A DNA stretch of 64,000 bases from Anthopleura xanthogrammica (GCA_964019055.1 OZ025209.1:3298197-3362196); one strand, 5' to 3'; numbered from the stretch's first letter, positions 29,801 through 38,590 are shown. Numbers and translations: made by a program. Notes: generated by a model not told the origin, from the letters alone.

Positions 29801-32458
29801 CTAGGCATCAAAAGAATTCTCAAATAAATTCAAAATGGACTAGACTCCTTTTTTAATTTTTTTGGAGAAAATAAGGTTCTTAAAACAAAGTGAAATTATT
29901 GAGCATTGTCTGAAGCGAGGTAAAGTAGGTGCTAAGTGACTGATATTTTCAAGTTTTAAGTAAATAATGACGGTAATTTAGTCACTAGAAATTATACAAT
30001 TCAGGGTTCCGAAGCTAAATTTACAAAAGTCGTTCGAAACCGTTTATGAAGGAAGCCATTTCAGTGCTACTCTAGACGTGCGAATATTTTATAATTTTTT
30101 GCATGAGAAAAATTAAAATAACTAAAAAGCTAACTAACGTAGTAATTCGAAGTACTATTTAGATATAATATACTCATTTGAACTAAATCTTTGTCAAAAC
30201 TTGAAATTTATTGAAATCGGGGATTTAATACAATTGAATTTTTCAATAGTTTATAGTATAAATCTCACTATGTACTTAACTAAATGGTTGACAATACCAG
30301 CACGCGTTTTTGAATACTTCTCTAATATCCAAGAGTAAAATTAGGATTCTAATATTAAACACATATTGTTGTAGGTTGAAGAGGCGGTAATAATAGATTC
30401 TAAGGTCTTGCTTCAAATCTCATTATTGAAGAATACATTGAAGACTTAAAAATTCAAGTTAAGGACGTTGGAGGACATTTTGTTGAGTTCTTCTTACCTT
30501 CTGTAGTCGGTTGTTGACCCATTTGGTGAACGTCTTCTTCTGCACAGCATCTCGGTGATCTACACAAAATGAACGAAGGCAGCTCTTAGCTCTTACTAAA
30601 TGCATGGCAACGATATTCTCCAAAAATATGAGCACAGAATAAATAGGTTATTGAATCCTTCGCTAGATTCTGTCAGTTAACTTTGAAGTATAGGTAAACA
30701 TCGCCCTCGAAACTTCATTATATGGTAACAGAAGTATTAGCGAAAGAGCTACGGAGAAAGCTAGAATTTGTCTGCATTTTGAATGAAAAACTTTGCAAAG
30801 TCAGCAGCAGAGTTCAGTTCTTGTCGTCCTGTTATCGGTCGACAACATAAAGCGAGACAAACTCTCGATATTACCACCACAAACTGACTTGGGAATAGTT
30901 TTTAAACAGGTCTAATAAACACAATAAAATATTTATAACACAACAACAGCCCTCATTTGATGGTTTTAGAATAACAAGAACTTTGACTGAGGCGAATGTG
31001 CATAGTAAACTCCCATTTCCCAACCTGGAAGGTTGTGTTTCAACTCGACCATTCGCTGTGCCTCCTCGTCGTCTTCATACGCCTCTTCCAAAATTCCCTC
31101 CTTGCGAGCGAACTCGAACTCGAACTCCGCCATTTTGAGTTTTCCAAACTCTTGCTGAGCTAGATTAAGCTGTCTCGCTGGCGTGTCTACGCATTCTTGA
31201 ATCCGAGTCGCAAAGTTATCATTAATGGCGAGAGTTCGTGACTCCCAAATTTAACAAATGCAGACAGAAAATTCGCACGGAGGTCCAGTAATTGATTTGG
31301 AAACACAAGCTCGTGTTCTGTCTTCAAATCACGCTGATGTCCGCAATGTATCTGGTATAATCTACCCCTCTACTCCACAGAATGCCGACTTAAATGATAT
31401 GCAAGAATGGAATGAATTGTTGGCACATGGATCTCGACTTGCTGTAGGGTGAAAAGCACAGTCTCCAGTGCATACTCCGTGAAGTATCGGGGTTCACATC
31501 TTGAAATTTGAGAGCCAAAATACGTATTTAGTGGCCTCCACACCTTTTAAAGTCACAGAAACTCCAAACCTTTTCCGTTTCAAATCTCAGCTTTAAAACG
31601 CTTCCCATTCAATTAAAGTGATTGAGTATTTTTCCTAACAAGATAGTTTGTTGTACAAACATTGTTCATTGATTTTCATGCGTATCGAAAGCAAGAAAGA
31701 TTGAATAATTTGGGAGCTGGTTTACGTAACTTTACTCCGAATTTGTCCAAGATGTCGTGAGACTCAGCATTTAAGATAACCTCCATTTGACGATAGATGA
31801 GTTTATATCGATCAGATACAAAAATTAAATAAGATCTATACACGATGAGCAAAATTAAAGAAAATTATATTACTAGCCAATACCGGCGAGATCAAGTTTA
31901 TATTCAAGTTGGCCAAAAAACAGATAATTGACATAAGCTAAATGTTGGAATAGTAGTAAGCTTTAAAGTTGACTGTAATAATACCTTGGTGTCAAAATAT
32001 GTTTCTTATTAAGATGTTATGGCGTTGAAGATCAAGATAGTTTTCGCTCGGCGATTTTTTGTGGCACTTCCTGTCTACGAGAGCTGAACTGATCAAGTTG
32101 TACTCCTCAAGGATCGAAGAAATATTTAGCTTTACGTTCAACAAGATCAATCAGACAGGTGGCAAAGATGACTTCAAAACATCCAGAAGATATACTAGTG
32201 ACATCCATTATTGACTCTCAAACATCACGAATACGTTTGGCTACCAAAATATAATATTATCCTTTGGCTTCGATTTTATTCAGCCTTTCCTTGCCCCTCG
32301 ATATTCGTACATTTTGTCTGTGTATTTAAGACTAAACGAATGGACGTTAGGAAGGACTTACCGGCTATCTTATGTACAGCTCTATCAGCAATAGTAGCTG
32401 GACTCTTCGTTCCAGAGCGACTTCGAGCTCTTCCTAGTGGTGTAGACGGTCTAGACAT
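1..32458 (-). CDS. MACF1: Spectraplakin (MACF1/dystonin/Shot class), 5' part, 3' end outside window
   Basis: Giant cytoskeletal linker that in this family binds actin through its N-terminus and microtubules through its far C-terminus. I joined 37 coding exons on the minus strand: one of two first exons (32362-32458 or 31025-31133), then 30498-30559, 26226-26315, 25653-25730, 24433-24525, 23893-23987, 23227-23307, 22995-23110, 22647-22756, 22130-22249, 21546-21641, 20586-20654, 19943-20007, 19765-19807, 19577-19627, 19107-19181, 18799-18887, 18116-18420, 17844-18037, 17223-17351, 16835-16897, 16301-16462, 15809-15913, 14921-15016, 14291-14416, 9080-9226, 8382-8444, 7784-7875, 6839-6965, 5656-5865, 5133-5258, 4161-4318, 3668-3806, 3255-3575, 3069-3152, 2424-2789 and 1-227. 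Phases agree at every junction, giving about 1560 residues. Domain order is CH1-CH2, plakin spectrin repeats with an SH3, then more spectrin repeats. Many conserved stretches match vertebrate dystonin/MACF1 as I recall them. It is probably the single invertebrate spectraplakin; the C-terminal EF-hand/GAR region would lie left of the window. Confidence 0.93.
228..353. promoter_or_regulatory. Cluster of three E2F-like TTCCCGCCAAA sites
   Basis: GTTTCCCGCCAAAAAAC near 230, AATTCCCGCCAAAAG near 268 and TTTTCCCGCCAAAAAC near 342 all match the E2F consensus core and share one orientation within about 125 bp. They sit in a plakin intron beside the 1-227 exon. An isolated site is at 2960 and a palindromic pair at 35648-35671. 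Function is inferred from motif only. Confidence 0.35.
1901..2064. mobile_element. Foldback element, about 164 bp
   Basis: The left arm ATACACTGAATTGAAAAATA with GAATAACTATTGTTCTG is mirrored by CAGAACAATAGTTATTC and TCGATTCAGTGTAT. Non-coding, in a plakin intron. Confidence 0.8.
2095..2219. mobile_element. Foldback MITE family M2, about 125 bp
   Basis: Termini TAGGCCCGGTTTAGACGTC and GACGTCTGAACCGGGCCTTA flank mirrored inner arms (ACCGAATCTAATGCAAATGA and TCATTTGCATTAGATTCGG) around a loop of about 20 bp. The 27184-28023 element has related ends. Confidence 0.85.
5984..6139. mobile_element. Foldback MITE, about 155 bp
   Basis: Ends ATCAGGGGCGGATC and GGATCCACCCCTGAT, with mirrored GGGAGGGGTGCAGGG and CCCTGCACCCCTCCC inside. 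A shorter relative is seen at 26133-26173 (CTAGGGGAGGGGTGCAGGG ... CACCCCTCCCTAGAT). Confidence 0.8.
6470..6704. repeat. 9-bp microsatellite (ATCATCCTA)n
   Basis: About 26 near-perfect copies of ATCATCCTA, flanked on both sides by degenerate ATC/ATCATC tracts (6270-6770). Intron of the plakin gene. The reading frames through it are artefacts. Confidence 0.97.
6839..9226 (-). CDS. MACF1: Spectraplakin SH3-containing plakin exons
   Basis: Four exons (9080-9226, 8382-8444, 7784-7875, 6839-6965; residues about 875-1017) encode the end of one spectrin repeat ([19 protein letters not shown]), then the SH3 embedded in plakin domains (about residues 911-965; key stretches [41 protein letters not shown]), then the next repeat ([20 protein letters not shown]). 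The order and spacing match vertebrate spectraplakins (CDYRQIEITIY, SHRAKWKV, MVPSVCFTVPPP). Plakin SH3 domains usually lack the normal Pro-ligand pocket, so a structural role is likely. The intron at 6966-7783 contains a SINE with a tandemly expanded tail. Confidence 0.92.
7080..7535. repeat. Tandem repeat, about 58-bp unit, 8 copies
   Basis: The unit contains CCCTGAAACAACCTCTGGG, TTGATCAAAGTCAGGGCATG and CTAACTCACAGATTGAA, and repeats head to tail with scattered substitutions. It directly abuts the 3' side of the SINE at 7536-7715. A single diverged copy lies next to the SINE at 8563, so the array appears to be an expanded SINE tail. Confidence 0.92.
7536..7715 (-). mobile_element. tRNA-derived SINE
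   Basis: Read on the minus strand it starts with an A-box-like TGGTGTAGTGGCAGGGC and a perfect B box GGTTCGATTCC, the split Pol III promoter of tRNA-derived SINEs. The body contains the GGTTCTCTGGTTTTCCTCC-type segment shared by the other copies. It ends at CTAAATTCCAATTTG beside the 58-bp tandem repeats. Confidence 0.8.
8020..8185. repeat. Three poly-C tracts in a plakin intron
   Basis: Runs of about 14 to 18 C near 8027, 8109 and 8166, separated by similar AT-rich spacers. Other long G or C runs lie near 18505, 18991, 36551, 36943-37030, 50897 and 52183. Confidence 0.9.
8563..8746 (-). mobile_element. tRNA-derived SINE, diverged copy
   Basis: Same family as 7536-7715: the body segment CTCCAGTTTTCCTCCCTCC and the end CTAAATTCCAATTCAG, with the B box decayed. 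One tail unit (CTGATCTAGATCAGGGCATG) lies at 8521-8560. The next element, a foldback MITE, starts at its other end. Confidence 0.7.
8747..8937. mobile_element. Foldback MITE family M1, copy 1
   Basis: Palindromic element of about 190 bp beginning TAGACC and ending GGTCTA, with long terminal inverted repeats. They contain CTTGGGCATAATG, CAGACCATGTATCATTC and the mirror GAATGACACATGGTCTG. No coding capacity. Other copies lie near 16519, 23643 and 43526. Confidence 0.8.
9651..10384. mobile_element. Large foldback element with a nested MITE
   Basis: Outer ends CACAGTTCCCTGCACC and GCAGGGAACTGTG. Long arms of about 170 bp at 9833-10000 and 10195-10360 are nearly complementary (for example GTCTAATAAACACTGGTTAA and TTAACCAGTGTTTATTAGAC). 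The left arm is interrupted by a second palindrome at about 9672-9828 (CCTTTGCATCGAAG ... CTTCGATGCAAAGG; GACGAACGGTGAGCTTGCAA and its mirror). Non-coding. Confidence 0.85.
10400..12318. other. Intron sequence, no gene seen
   Basis: AT-rich intron of the plakin gene 3' of the transmembrane exon. I see no splice-bounded coding block, RNA gene or clear repeat beyond homopolymer runs. Confidence 0.6.
12319..12924 (-). CDS. Candidate alternative first exon with transmembrane anchor, spliced to plakin SH3 exons
   Basis: Lies in the intron between plakin exons 14291-14416 and 9080-9226, on the same strand. The ATG at 12924 opens 202 codons. Residues 9-34 are strongly hydrophobic ([19 protein letters not shown], then LTLIVYIVL), followed by [12 protein letters not shown]. 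That suits a membrane anchor with its C-terminal side in the cytosol by the positive-inside rule. The rest has no domain I recognise. The frame ends at DMLQFKQ followed by GTAAGC, a good donor in phase 0, and the next downstream exon begins in phase 0. The product would be an anchored isoform with the SH3 and later repeats but no CH domains. Vertebrate dystonin also has an isoform with an N-terminal membrane segment, but there it precedes the CH pair. The alternative is a nested intronless gene: without splicing the frame stops at 12259, with no clear AATAAA after it. Confidence 0.6.
14291..22249 (-). CDS. MACF1: Spectraplakin plakin-domain spectrin-repeat exons
   Basis: Sixteen exons (residues about 279-874) encode the N-terminal spectrin repeats of the plakin domain. 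Recognisable family segments include [36 protein letters not shown] and [19 protein letters not shown], which match the dystonin/plectin plakin domain. Exons 18116-18420 and 17844-18037 (residues about 481-647) contain a Ser/Thr/Pro-rich, partly acidic linker between repeats (for example [14 protein letters not shown]). It lies where vertebrate dystonin has a Ser/Thr-rich insert and is probably disordered. Repeats resume at [13 protein letters not shown]. The last exon ends in phase 0 at ERLAKLS. Confidence 0.9.
15369..15780. repeat. G/T-rich degenerate minisatellite
   Basis: Repeats of GTGGGTGGTGGTTGGGTGG and GCAGTGGGTGGTGGTGGACG with CTGTGGGTGGGAG spread over about 400 bp of a plakin intron. 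The Pro/His-rich minus-strand frame here is an artefact. Pyrimidine-rich CCTTTTC repeats precede it at 15140-15195. Confidence 0.75.
16079..16237. mobile_element. Foldback MITE family M3
   Basis: The arms CAGATTTCGTATGAGTGTG and ATAGTCATACGAAAACTTCTC flank repeated CACGGCACGG and CACGGTCACGGC motifs. Related to the element at 44094-44199. Confidence 0.65.
16519..16708. mobile_element. Foldback MITE family M1, copy 2
   Basis: Same palindrome (TTGGGCG, CAGACCATATGTCATTCCC ... ACGTGGTCTGAGATAG, CATTACGGCCAAGG, AGGTCTA). The left terminus is truncated. It lies in a plakin intron. Confidence 0.78.
21773..21810 (+). ncRNA. Second hammerhead-like motif, weaker
   Basis: CTGAAGA (fits CUGANGA) at 21773, then a possible short GAC/GTC stem and GAAAC at 21800-21804, followed by GTCAGT as at the 38591 motif. 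Stem II is short with a long loop, so the fold is uncertain. Downstream sequence (TTTCACAAGAATACACTCAC) also looks like retroelement tail sequence. Confidence 0.35.
21898..22056. mobile_element. Foldback element, about 160 bp
   Basis: TAAGGCTGGTTTACACTTGAC and GTCAAATGTGAACCAGACTTTA are inverted ends around ATAAGCATAAG-rich sequence. Plakin intron. Confidence 0.7.
22647..30559 (-). CDS. MACF1: Spectraplakin actin-binding domain exons (CH1-CH2)
   Basis: Eight exons encode tandem calponin-homology domains, the module that binds F-actin. CH1 spans about residues 42-145 and includes [45 protein letters not shown] and [16 protein letters not shown]2 spans about residues 158-262 and includes [28 protein letters not shown], a PRLLDVED loop and [18 protein letters not shown]. 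These are the standard landmarks of the type 1/type 2 CH pair in plakins, spectrins and dystrophin. The linker and the plakin repeats that follow favour a spectraplakin over beta-spectrin. The intron before 26315 is more than 4 kb and holds a foldback element with tandem repeats. Confidence 0.92.
22861..22970. mobile_element. Foldback element, about 110 bp
   Basis: TACAGCTATTTC with AAGGTTTTGTTGC is mirrored by GCAACAAAACCTT and GAAATAGCTGTA. The loop contains three tandem GCATGTT units. The 24803-25080 element has similar ends. Confidence 0.75.
23457..23540 (+). mobile_element. SINE 3' fragment
   Basis: Contains only the body and tail of the same SINE family (CAGGTTCTCCAGTTTTCCTCC, ending near CAAATTTCAATTCGATC). 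The tRNA-like head is missing. Confidence 0.55.
23643..23839. mobile_element. Foldback MITE family M1, copy 3
   Basis: Contains CTACCTTGGGCGTAATGG, CAGACTATGTGTCATTCCC and the mirrored GACAATTGGTCTGAAATGG ... ACATTACGCCTAAGCC. It lies in a CH-domain intron. Confidence 0.8.
24040..24215 (+). mobile_element. tRNA-derived SINE
   Basis: Head with the B box GGTTCAAGTCC, body with GGGTTCTCTGGTTTTCCTCC, end TAAATCCCAATTGG. It matches the 45579-45775 copy in the opposite orientation. It lies in the intron between the exons ending CH1 and starting CH2. Confidence 0.75.
24803..25080. mobile_element. Foldback element, about 280 bp, imperfect
   Basis: TATACAGCTATTCCTAAAAAGG and CCTTGAACTAGCTATATGTA are loose inverted ends. 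The inner GTTGAAGAGGCG and CACTTCAACCG, and GGCAATCGGTGATTG and CAATCATCGATTAACAATTGCC, also mirror. Confidence 0.5.
27184..28023. mobile_element. M2-like foldback element with five internal 150-bp tandem units
   Basis: Outer ends TTAGACCCAGTTCAGACATC and GATGTCGGAACCGGACATTAA are inverted repeats related to the 2095-2219 MITE. Between them a unit with GGTTGAGCACTAGAAGAAG, CTAACCAAAAGAATTGATG and CAGTAGTTCTCAGC repeats. Its starts are near 27241, 27413, 27563, 27713 and 27863, so the last four are spaced exactly 150 bp. Long intron in the CH1 region. Confidence 0.85.
28024..30497. other. Long AT-rich intron, no gene seen
   Basis: Intron between the first CH1 exons. It is rich in A/T runs, and no open block with splice sites or recognisable element was found. 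Confidence 0.6.
31025..31133 (-). CDS. MACF1: Spectraplakin alternative first coding exon 1B
   Basis: The ATG at 31133 opens 36 codons rich in Glu and Phe (starts [13 protein letters not shown], ends VELKHNLP), followed by a CCAG|GTTGGG donor in phase 1. It joins the CH1 exon in the same frame as exon 1A but is strongly acidic where 1A is basic. Two leaders with the same phase about 1.3 kb apart suggest alternative promoters or first-exon choice, as known for vertebrate spectraplakins. The donor is weaker than that of 1A, and transcript evidence is absent. Confidence 0.65.
32362..32458 (-). CDS. MACF1: Spectraplakin alternative first coding exon 1A
   Basis: The start ATG at 32458 opens 32 codons beginning [16 protein letters not shown], followed by a strong GTAAGT donor in phase 1. 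An in-frame TGA lies a few codons upstream, so this ATG is the likely start. Spliced to the exon at 30498-30559 it reads [20 protein letters not shown]. That resembles the vertebrate MACF1/dystonin lead-in to CH1, in which a basic Ser/Arg-rich leader runs into AVVRVADERDRVQKKTF. This is probably the ancestral spectraplakin N-terminus. The leader is basic and likely disordered. Confidence 0.8.
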
Positions 32459-35400
32459 GGTTTTAGCTAACGCTCAACTCCATCAGAAAACAACCTCACC
32501 TACCAAACGACAGAAAACCCTAGACTTGTCTGACTTGCGAGCCACGTTGTACCGATGGACGAAAAGTTTTCTCAGACCTGTCAAGTTTAAAACCACAATC
32601 CGAACATGAGCAACACGAAGATAAGCTCCTTTACACACGATTCGTTTGCATACCTTGGTTTTGGACTGACTTCTAACCACCATTCAAATCCCAGTCGACT
32701 TCTAAGTACTAGACCTACGTGGAATGGTCGTCCTGATCGACTCGTTCGACCATAATTTAGTGAGAAGCGTTATGAATATTAATATACGGCCAAGAACATC
32801 AGCTGGTGATTGGCTAATACGAACCGATGAGTATTTACAGAAACTTACCCCATCAATGAATCAGTGGTTTCGCGTGACTACCCGAGAAAATAGCTCCAAT
32901 AAGATCGCTTGCAGAATTTTTAGGGCGTTCATCAGATCATGATTTTTTTTAAAGTACTCGTAAGAACTCACAAGGTATTTTATTTTAGGTTGCGGTGTGT
33001 GAGGACAATCAACAAGCTTGCGTGATTTTTGTTGATTTTATTTTGTCGTCGCATTGATGACCTTTAATTCAAAAATAAGTTATTCCGCTCTTACCCTATT
33101 CTACAATTTTGAGTTTATTTCTAATTTTTAAAAGCCAAAAATTTCATTTTTTTCTGTTAATATGACTGGGATAGAAATGATCTAGAATTGAGTTAGTTTT
33201 TGAAAGAATCGAGGAAAAAATATATCGTAAAAAAAGCAATCAATAAAATTGAAACTAGCAAAAACTATCCCGCTGTTACCTATACATGTTTGCATGTACA
33301 ACATACACGATAGTACTTTTCGTAATTTCTAGGTCAATTGATTTCGTAATTTCCGAGAACTTCCCAGAAAATAGATCTTTGATTAGGTTAGACAATAAAA
33401 CAGTTCAACAGTATCAATGATATGGGGAAATACTTGAAATATATATTTCTGATCTTGTCTATTTTTTCTTCTTCTTTTCTTTTCTTTTGTTGTCCGGTCA
33501 CCCACCGAGAGAAGTGTACTTTTTATCAAATTTCTTTTATTTGAAATCATTGAGTTTTGTTATTAGTATTTTTATGCCTAGCGTAACGATGGTGATGATA
33601 GAACATGTCACTGGTCTCTGTTTTTGTCTATAAAAAGAATTCTTATCATCGATTTTATCATATTTTGTGTCGTTCATTTACAATTCCCTTTTTGTTGCTT
33701 TTCCTAATCCCTTTTTCAATGTATTATTTACTGTTGTTTACCACTTTATCCGATAATTTCAACAATATTAATCCCTCTTCACACTTAACATTATCAATAT
33801 ATGTAACGTAATACACTCAAGTGTTTACACATACAACGGTAACGCAATTAATTTATGCACAATCTGTCGTTACACCCGGTGTACTTTCAACACCACGTGA
33901 TTCTAAGGTACACTAGACTAGCCCACGTGCTTTGAAGCTCTTGCCAATCCAGACGGATTTTTCAAAATGAATCTGAATTTCCTAAGAAATTTTCGCTTCT
34001 TGCATCAGTTCAAAGAATCAAATCTAAGGTCTTTGATAACTAAGATATTGAAATCCATAAAAACATACAGCCAAGGCCACGCCTCTAAGATTTTTCGAAC
34101 TATGCGTCATCAATGACCACAGAGTCTGAATAGTAAAACAGAAAGTTCTAGAAGCCCCTACTTCCGACTCCTCAACCCAAACGAAAAGAACTCTCAAGAA
34201 AAAATAAAAATCCAATATTCGCTAATTTATTAGTTAAACTGTGTCAACAAAAAAAAACTTTAACACGCATGAATTAAAAAGAATTATATTCAAGTGAAAT
34301 AACTTCAAACTTTAAAGGAATTTTTGATTTTTTTTTTTCCCTCTTAACGTTTACTTTCAAGCCCCACCTTTTGAATTAAATGTTAAATATATATATAAAA
34401 CGAGATTAATATTCCATTAATATATTTCAAGGAGGCTAATATCAAAATTTTATGGACTGCAAGAGATTAAGAATTTAATAAAAACGGCTAATTTTCAACA
34501 CAACAAAATCCCCGCCAAAACACAAAGCCATAAAGATATTGTTTTTTTTCTCGAGATTAATCTTCCCAGACATCAATTTAACCTTTGATTTGGTTTTATT
34601 AAAGCTAACTGTTTGTGTAGATAGATCATATTTATTTTTAGCACGCCTCTCCCAGCAATAAAACCAGGTTTTCAGCCGGTCTAGTCCAGGTTTGGTATTG
34701 GCCTAGCATCAGAAACTTTATCAACCAAATGACCGATTATGTCAGAAATAACTTCACGAATACTTGAGCTTACTTACATATTTCTCAGTCATGAAATCCC
34801 GCAAGTATGTATCGCTCAAGTGTAGAATATAACTCAAAATGCTCTAAAGAAAGTCTGTACAATGTTTCGCAACAGACGATTGATTTAATTTAATGATAAA
34901 ACTTAAGTAGCTAGGCATGGACGGATAAGACGATAAGTTAGTGCATAATTAAGGGTTTAGTCTACTTGGTCAATGCCATTACTATGGTTCCATGGTTCTA
35001 TTACACACGTCCAATGAGTAAGAAGGAATAATATAAATATATAGGCTAGTGTTCGTGTGCTGTAGACCCTAGACAGACCCCCAAGGCAGCCTTGCCATGC
35101 TGTGCATATGACCACCAACCAGACCAACCATGCCTACCTTAACACAGGCAACCCAGTACCACTTTGGTAGTCCTAGTCAAATATTTTCTATCCCCTCCCC
35201 TACTAAGTAATCAAAAACAGAATGCATAGCCTATTTTTGAATCGTAAAAGCCAAAGACCTTATTCCCTGGTTCACAAATCTTCATATCGATCAAGACCAA
35301 CAAAATTATTGATTGGGCTTCCTGTGTCATTTCAGTTCTTGGAAATTAGAATTTCATTAAGATATTTCTCAGAAATAGCACGTTTTAACAATATATTGTG

Positions 35401-37938
35401 TTTAGAAGTTTTTTAATTCCCTCATCTATTTTCAGCAGGAAGCACGCCATCTGCTCAGCCCTGAGGGCAGAAAAGGGGTTTCGAGAACTGTTGACTATAA
35501 AAGTGCCCAATAGCGCTGGAGTGAGGAGACAAATGCACATTCAAATGCACATTCAAAACATTATACGTTGTTTTATCTTTGACAAGAAAAACCTAAATGT
35601 TACATTGCACCATGATGGGGTAAAAGACCCCTTAGAGCTGAGGATTTGGCGGGAAATTTTACCGCCAAAACGCGCGCGCTCACCCCTCCCACAACTCTGA
35701 GACCCTCCCTATATACGCCACTGGTCTTAGCTGGTGTAGATTATGGTCTTTGTAAAGGATTATCGCTAATTGAAGCTTCTATCGGTCTTTTATTTTTCTT
35801 TGAAAAAAAATGTATAATTGGTGTTCATAAGGATGTTTGTTCAGTGGTAGCTTGTGACGGCTGTCACGCCTTTTTTAGTCACGTTACCGGAAGAAAATCG
35901 CTCAGAGCTTCATCATTACTGCACTGTTTCTTTCATTGAATACATTTTTTAACCATTTTTTTGGCCGGCTATTTGGAATGCGCTCCGTGAACATTGATAA
36001 AGAAGATAAGATAAACATTCCAGGCCTGTCAACGGAACTGTAACAAAGTTGGAACCGGAAGCAAAGCTGAGGCAGGAATAACAAATTGAAATCTCTGGAA
36101 AGGAAACGAGGAAATAGCGTTTTCCGGGTAAAATTATCGCAATATTGACCTTTTGTTATCCACATTACAAAATGTTTTGTCTCGATTCGAACCCTTTTAA
36201 CATTGTTTATTTGGGGTTTGTCAAACACTAAAGATAACTCGTAACACAGGAAGCCCGAGCTTCAAATATCACTCTTCGACAATATTGGAATTCCTTTGGT
36301 AACTTGAGAAAGATTTACATTAAAATCTGCCTTCCAGTGATAAAGTCTGAGAAGACAGAGTTGATAGACGAAAACCCTAAATTACGTATTCAGTACGCCA
36401 TCGGCGCCATGTTGGATAGTCTTCGCTCTATACACAGGTAGTCCAAAAAAATGTTTTCCTGGGTCGTCTTGTTCCTGAGCTAGCCCTAACAGGGGGGAGT
36501 ATAAAACTACTCTTTTGTTATTTATTAATATTTTTGATTTGAGGCGCGCGGGGGGGGGGGGGGGGGTTATTAATGAAACAAATAGATAAAAAATACATTT
36601 GTTTCTACGTGCTTGTTGAGCTAGATCTCCTCTGATCCGTGTGTCCAGTATAGATTGATCCCTGACTGACCCTAACTATGTGTGACATATTGTCCTTCTT
36701 TCAACGTATTGCCAAGAGGCCGTTGAACACTGACAAAGCTGGTTCATCTCACGACACGATCTATATACGATCCGCACAAAGGTTATTAAAACATTTGAGC
36801 ATGATAGCAATACCTTCACTTACTTAACAATTAACCCTGGGGTCAGGACTGATGATTGATGAGCTTGTAAGGAGGTACTTATCAAGAAAATAACATGCAT
36901 GTTTTTTCAGTTAGTTATGCTCAGCCCTTCACACCTCTCCCACCCCCCCCCCCCACCTCCATACCTCTCCCACCCCCACCTCCATACCTCTCCCCCCCCC
37001 CCCGCCTCCATACCTCTCCCCCCCCCCCCACCTTCACACCATATGGGAGATAAAATGAGATGGGAAGGAAAGGAAGAGCTCGACAGTGGAACCTTTGTAG
37101 TTATGAGTGAATAATATGTCATGCTGTCCCCCGAAATATCGTAAGATTAAAAAAAAACAGGTACTGGCTTTCCGAAATATCGTAAGTTTAAGTTAACGAT
37201 TCTTCTACGATGTACTGGTTTTTCCTGCGTTTTTCTTTTATACTTAAGTTTGGTGGATGCCCGTTCTAACTTAGTCAATACTTATTATTTCGTATCAAAT
37301 CTAAGAGTACTTTGCGCTAAAGACAACGAATTAGTTTTTAGGGCTTATTCAAGAATATTCAAGAAGACAACTTGTTTTCTCAAGCCGTTCGTGTTATATA
37401 CTGGGTTTAATCTCGTTACTTCTCAAGTACTTCTCAAATAAAACCAAGCTTATCCCCTTTAACATGCATGTTGAGCGCTCAGTTCCCCTTCTTTTCAGAC
37501 TTTGATCTTTTGCAAAATCCATCCCGCATTGTTTGTTTGTTTTTCAAAACGTTTTTTCCGTTTGCTTTTCCTAGCGTCTGAGATTCCATCAAAAAGGCCG
37601 ACAATAACGCACGATCTCTGACTCTCTATTCATTGTTCCAGGTAGCGTATCTCAACAACCATATTCCCCTTGACAATAAACCAATCGAGACGCGTCAAGA
37701 TGGCTCTCATTTTAATCTCTTGGCTATTTTTTGATGCCGAGATGTGGAAATCTATTGTTTTGATAGTGCCACTGACCCATCAATCTAAGTTAAGGTGAAG
37801 TTTAGCGCGTTGAAAGGCGACTTGAGAAGCGGGTTTTTTATTCAATTGTATGGTTATGTCTGCCATTTTGCCGCCGTTGAAGGGAGTGAGAAACCAAGTC
37901 CAAAAATAGCACACAAGTTGTGAAAGAGTTAACCTTAC
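32459..37938. other. Upstream region of the spectraplakin gene
   Basis: About 5.5 kb 5' of exon 1A. Contains a poly-G run at 36551, C-rich blocks at 36943-37030, a TTTGGCGGGAAATTTTACCGCCAAA-type palindrome (35648-35671) and AT-rich sequence. Promoters for both first exons should lie in or near 31134-33500, but I see no convincing TATA box. Open frames on either strand here lack splice or codon support. Confidence 0.5.
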
Positions 37939-38289
37939 CTGCTACTTTTTACCATTCTTGCCGAGGTCATCTACACTGAACCACGCAAAAGTTAAGAAAG
38001 GAAATTAAAAGAAAACAAAATCCATGCACGTCTACCACGCATAATCGAACTCGATAGACACATAGATAGGTATATAAAAGGTATGTGGATCAATGATTTG
38101 CGGCAAGACTCGCAGTGCGCAGTATACGAAAGAACAAATAGTGCGCAACGCAACCTTTTGCAAATTTAATACGTCTCCATACATAATACTACTGTGCAAA
38201 GAACCTTGCGTAAACACTATATATTGAACCCTCTCTCCTATCTTCCCCCTCCCCATAAACACACAGACATATTACATATTAACATGAGC

Positions 38290-38518
38290 ACGCACATACA
38301 TAGCCATGCGCACACAATCGTATCAACATACAAAGCAACATTCGGTGTATATTTGACCTCTGCGCACATACATAGCCATGCGCACACAATAGTATCAACA
38401 TACAAAGCAACATTCGGTGTATATTTGACCTCTGCGCACATACATAGCCATGCGCACACAATCGTATCAGCACACAAAGCAACATTTGGTGGACCTGTGC
38501 GCACATGCATAGCCGTAC
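38290..38518. repeat. Tandem repeat, about 71-bp unit, 3 copies
   Basis: Unit with CATACATAGCCATGCGCACA, ATCAACATACAAAGCAACAT and TCGGTGTATATTTGACCTC repeats three times, the last copy diverged. Intergenic between the spectraplakin 5' end and the coiled-coil gene 3' end. Confidence 0.9.
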
Positions 38519-38590
38519 AATCATATTAATTTATAACGCAATTCGACTTATTTTGGGTACGTATCCCTCAGACCACGCTAACTTTTTACT

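Noticed and set aside
1..30559. Beta-spectrin or dystrophin as identity for the CH-spectrin gene
   Set aside because: The SH3 embedded in repeats, the [10 protein letters not shown] and NQWWWIKQL plakin segments and the Ser/Thr linker position fit spectraplakins, not spectrin or dystrophin.
32211..32609. 132-codon plus-strand frame
   Set aside because: Antisense to exon 1A, which has the phase-matched donor and vertebrate-like sequence. No splice or domain support on the plus strand.
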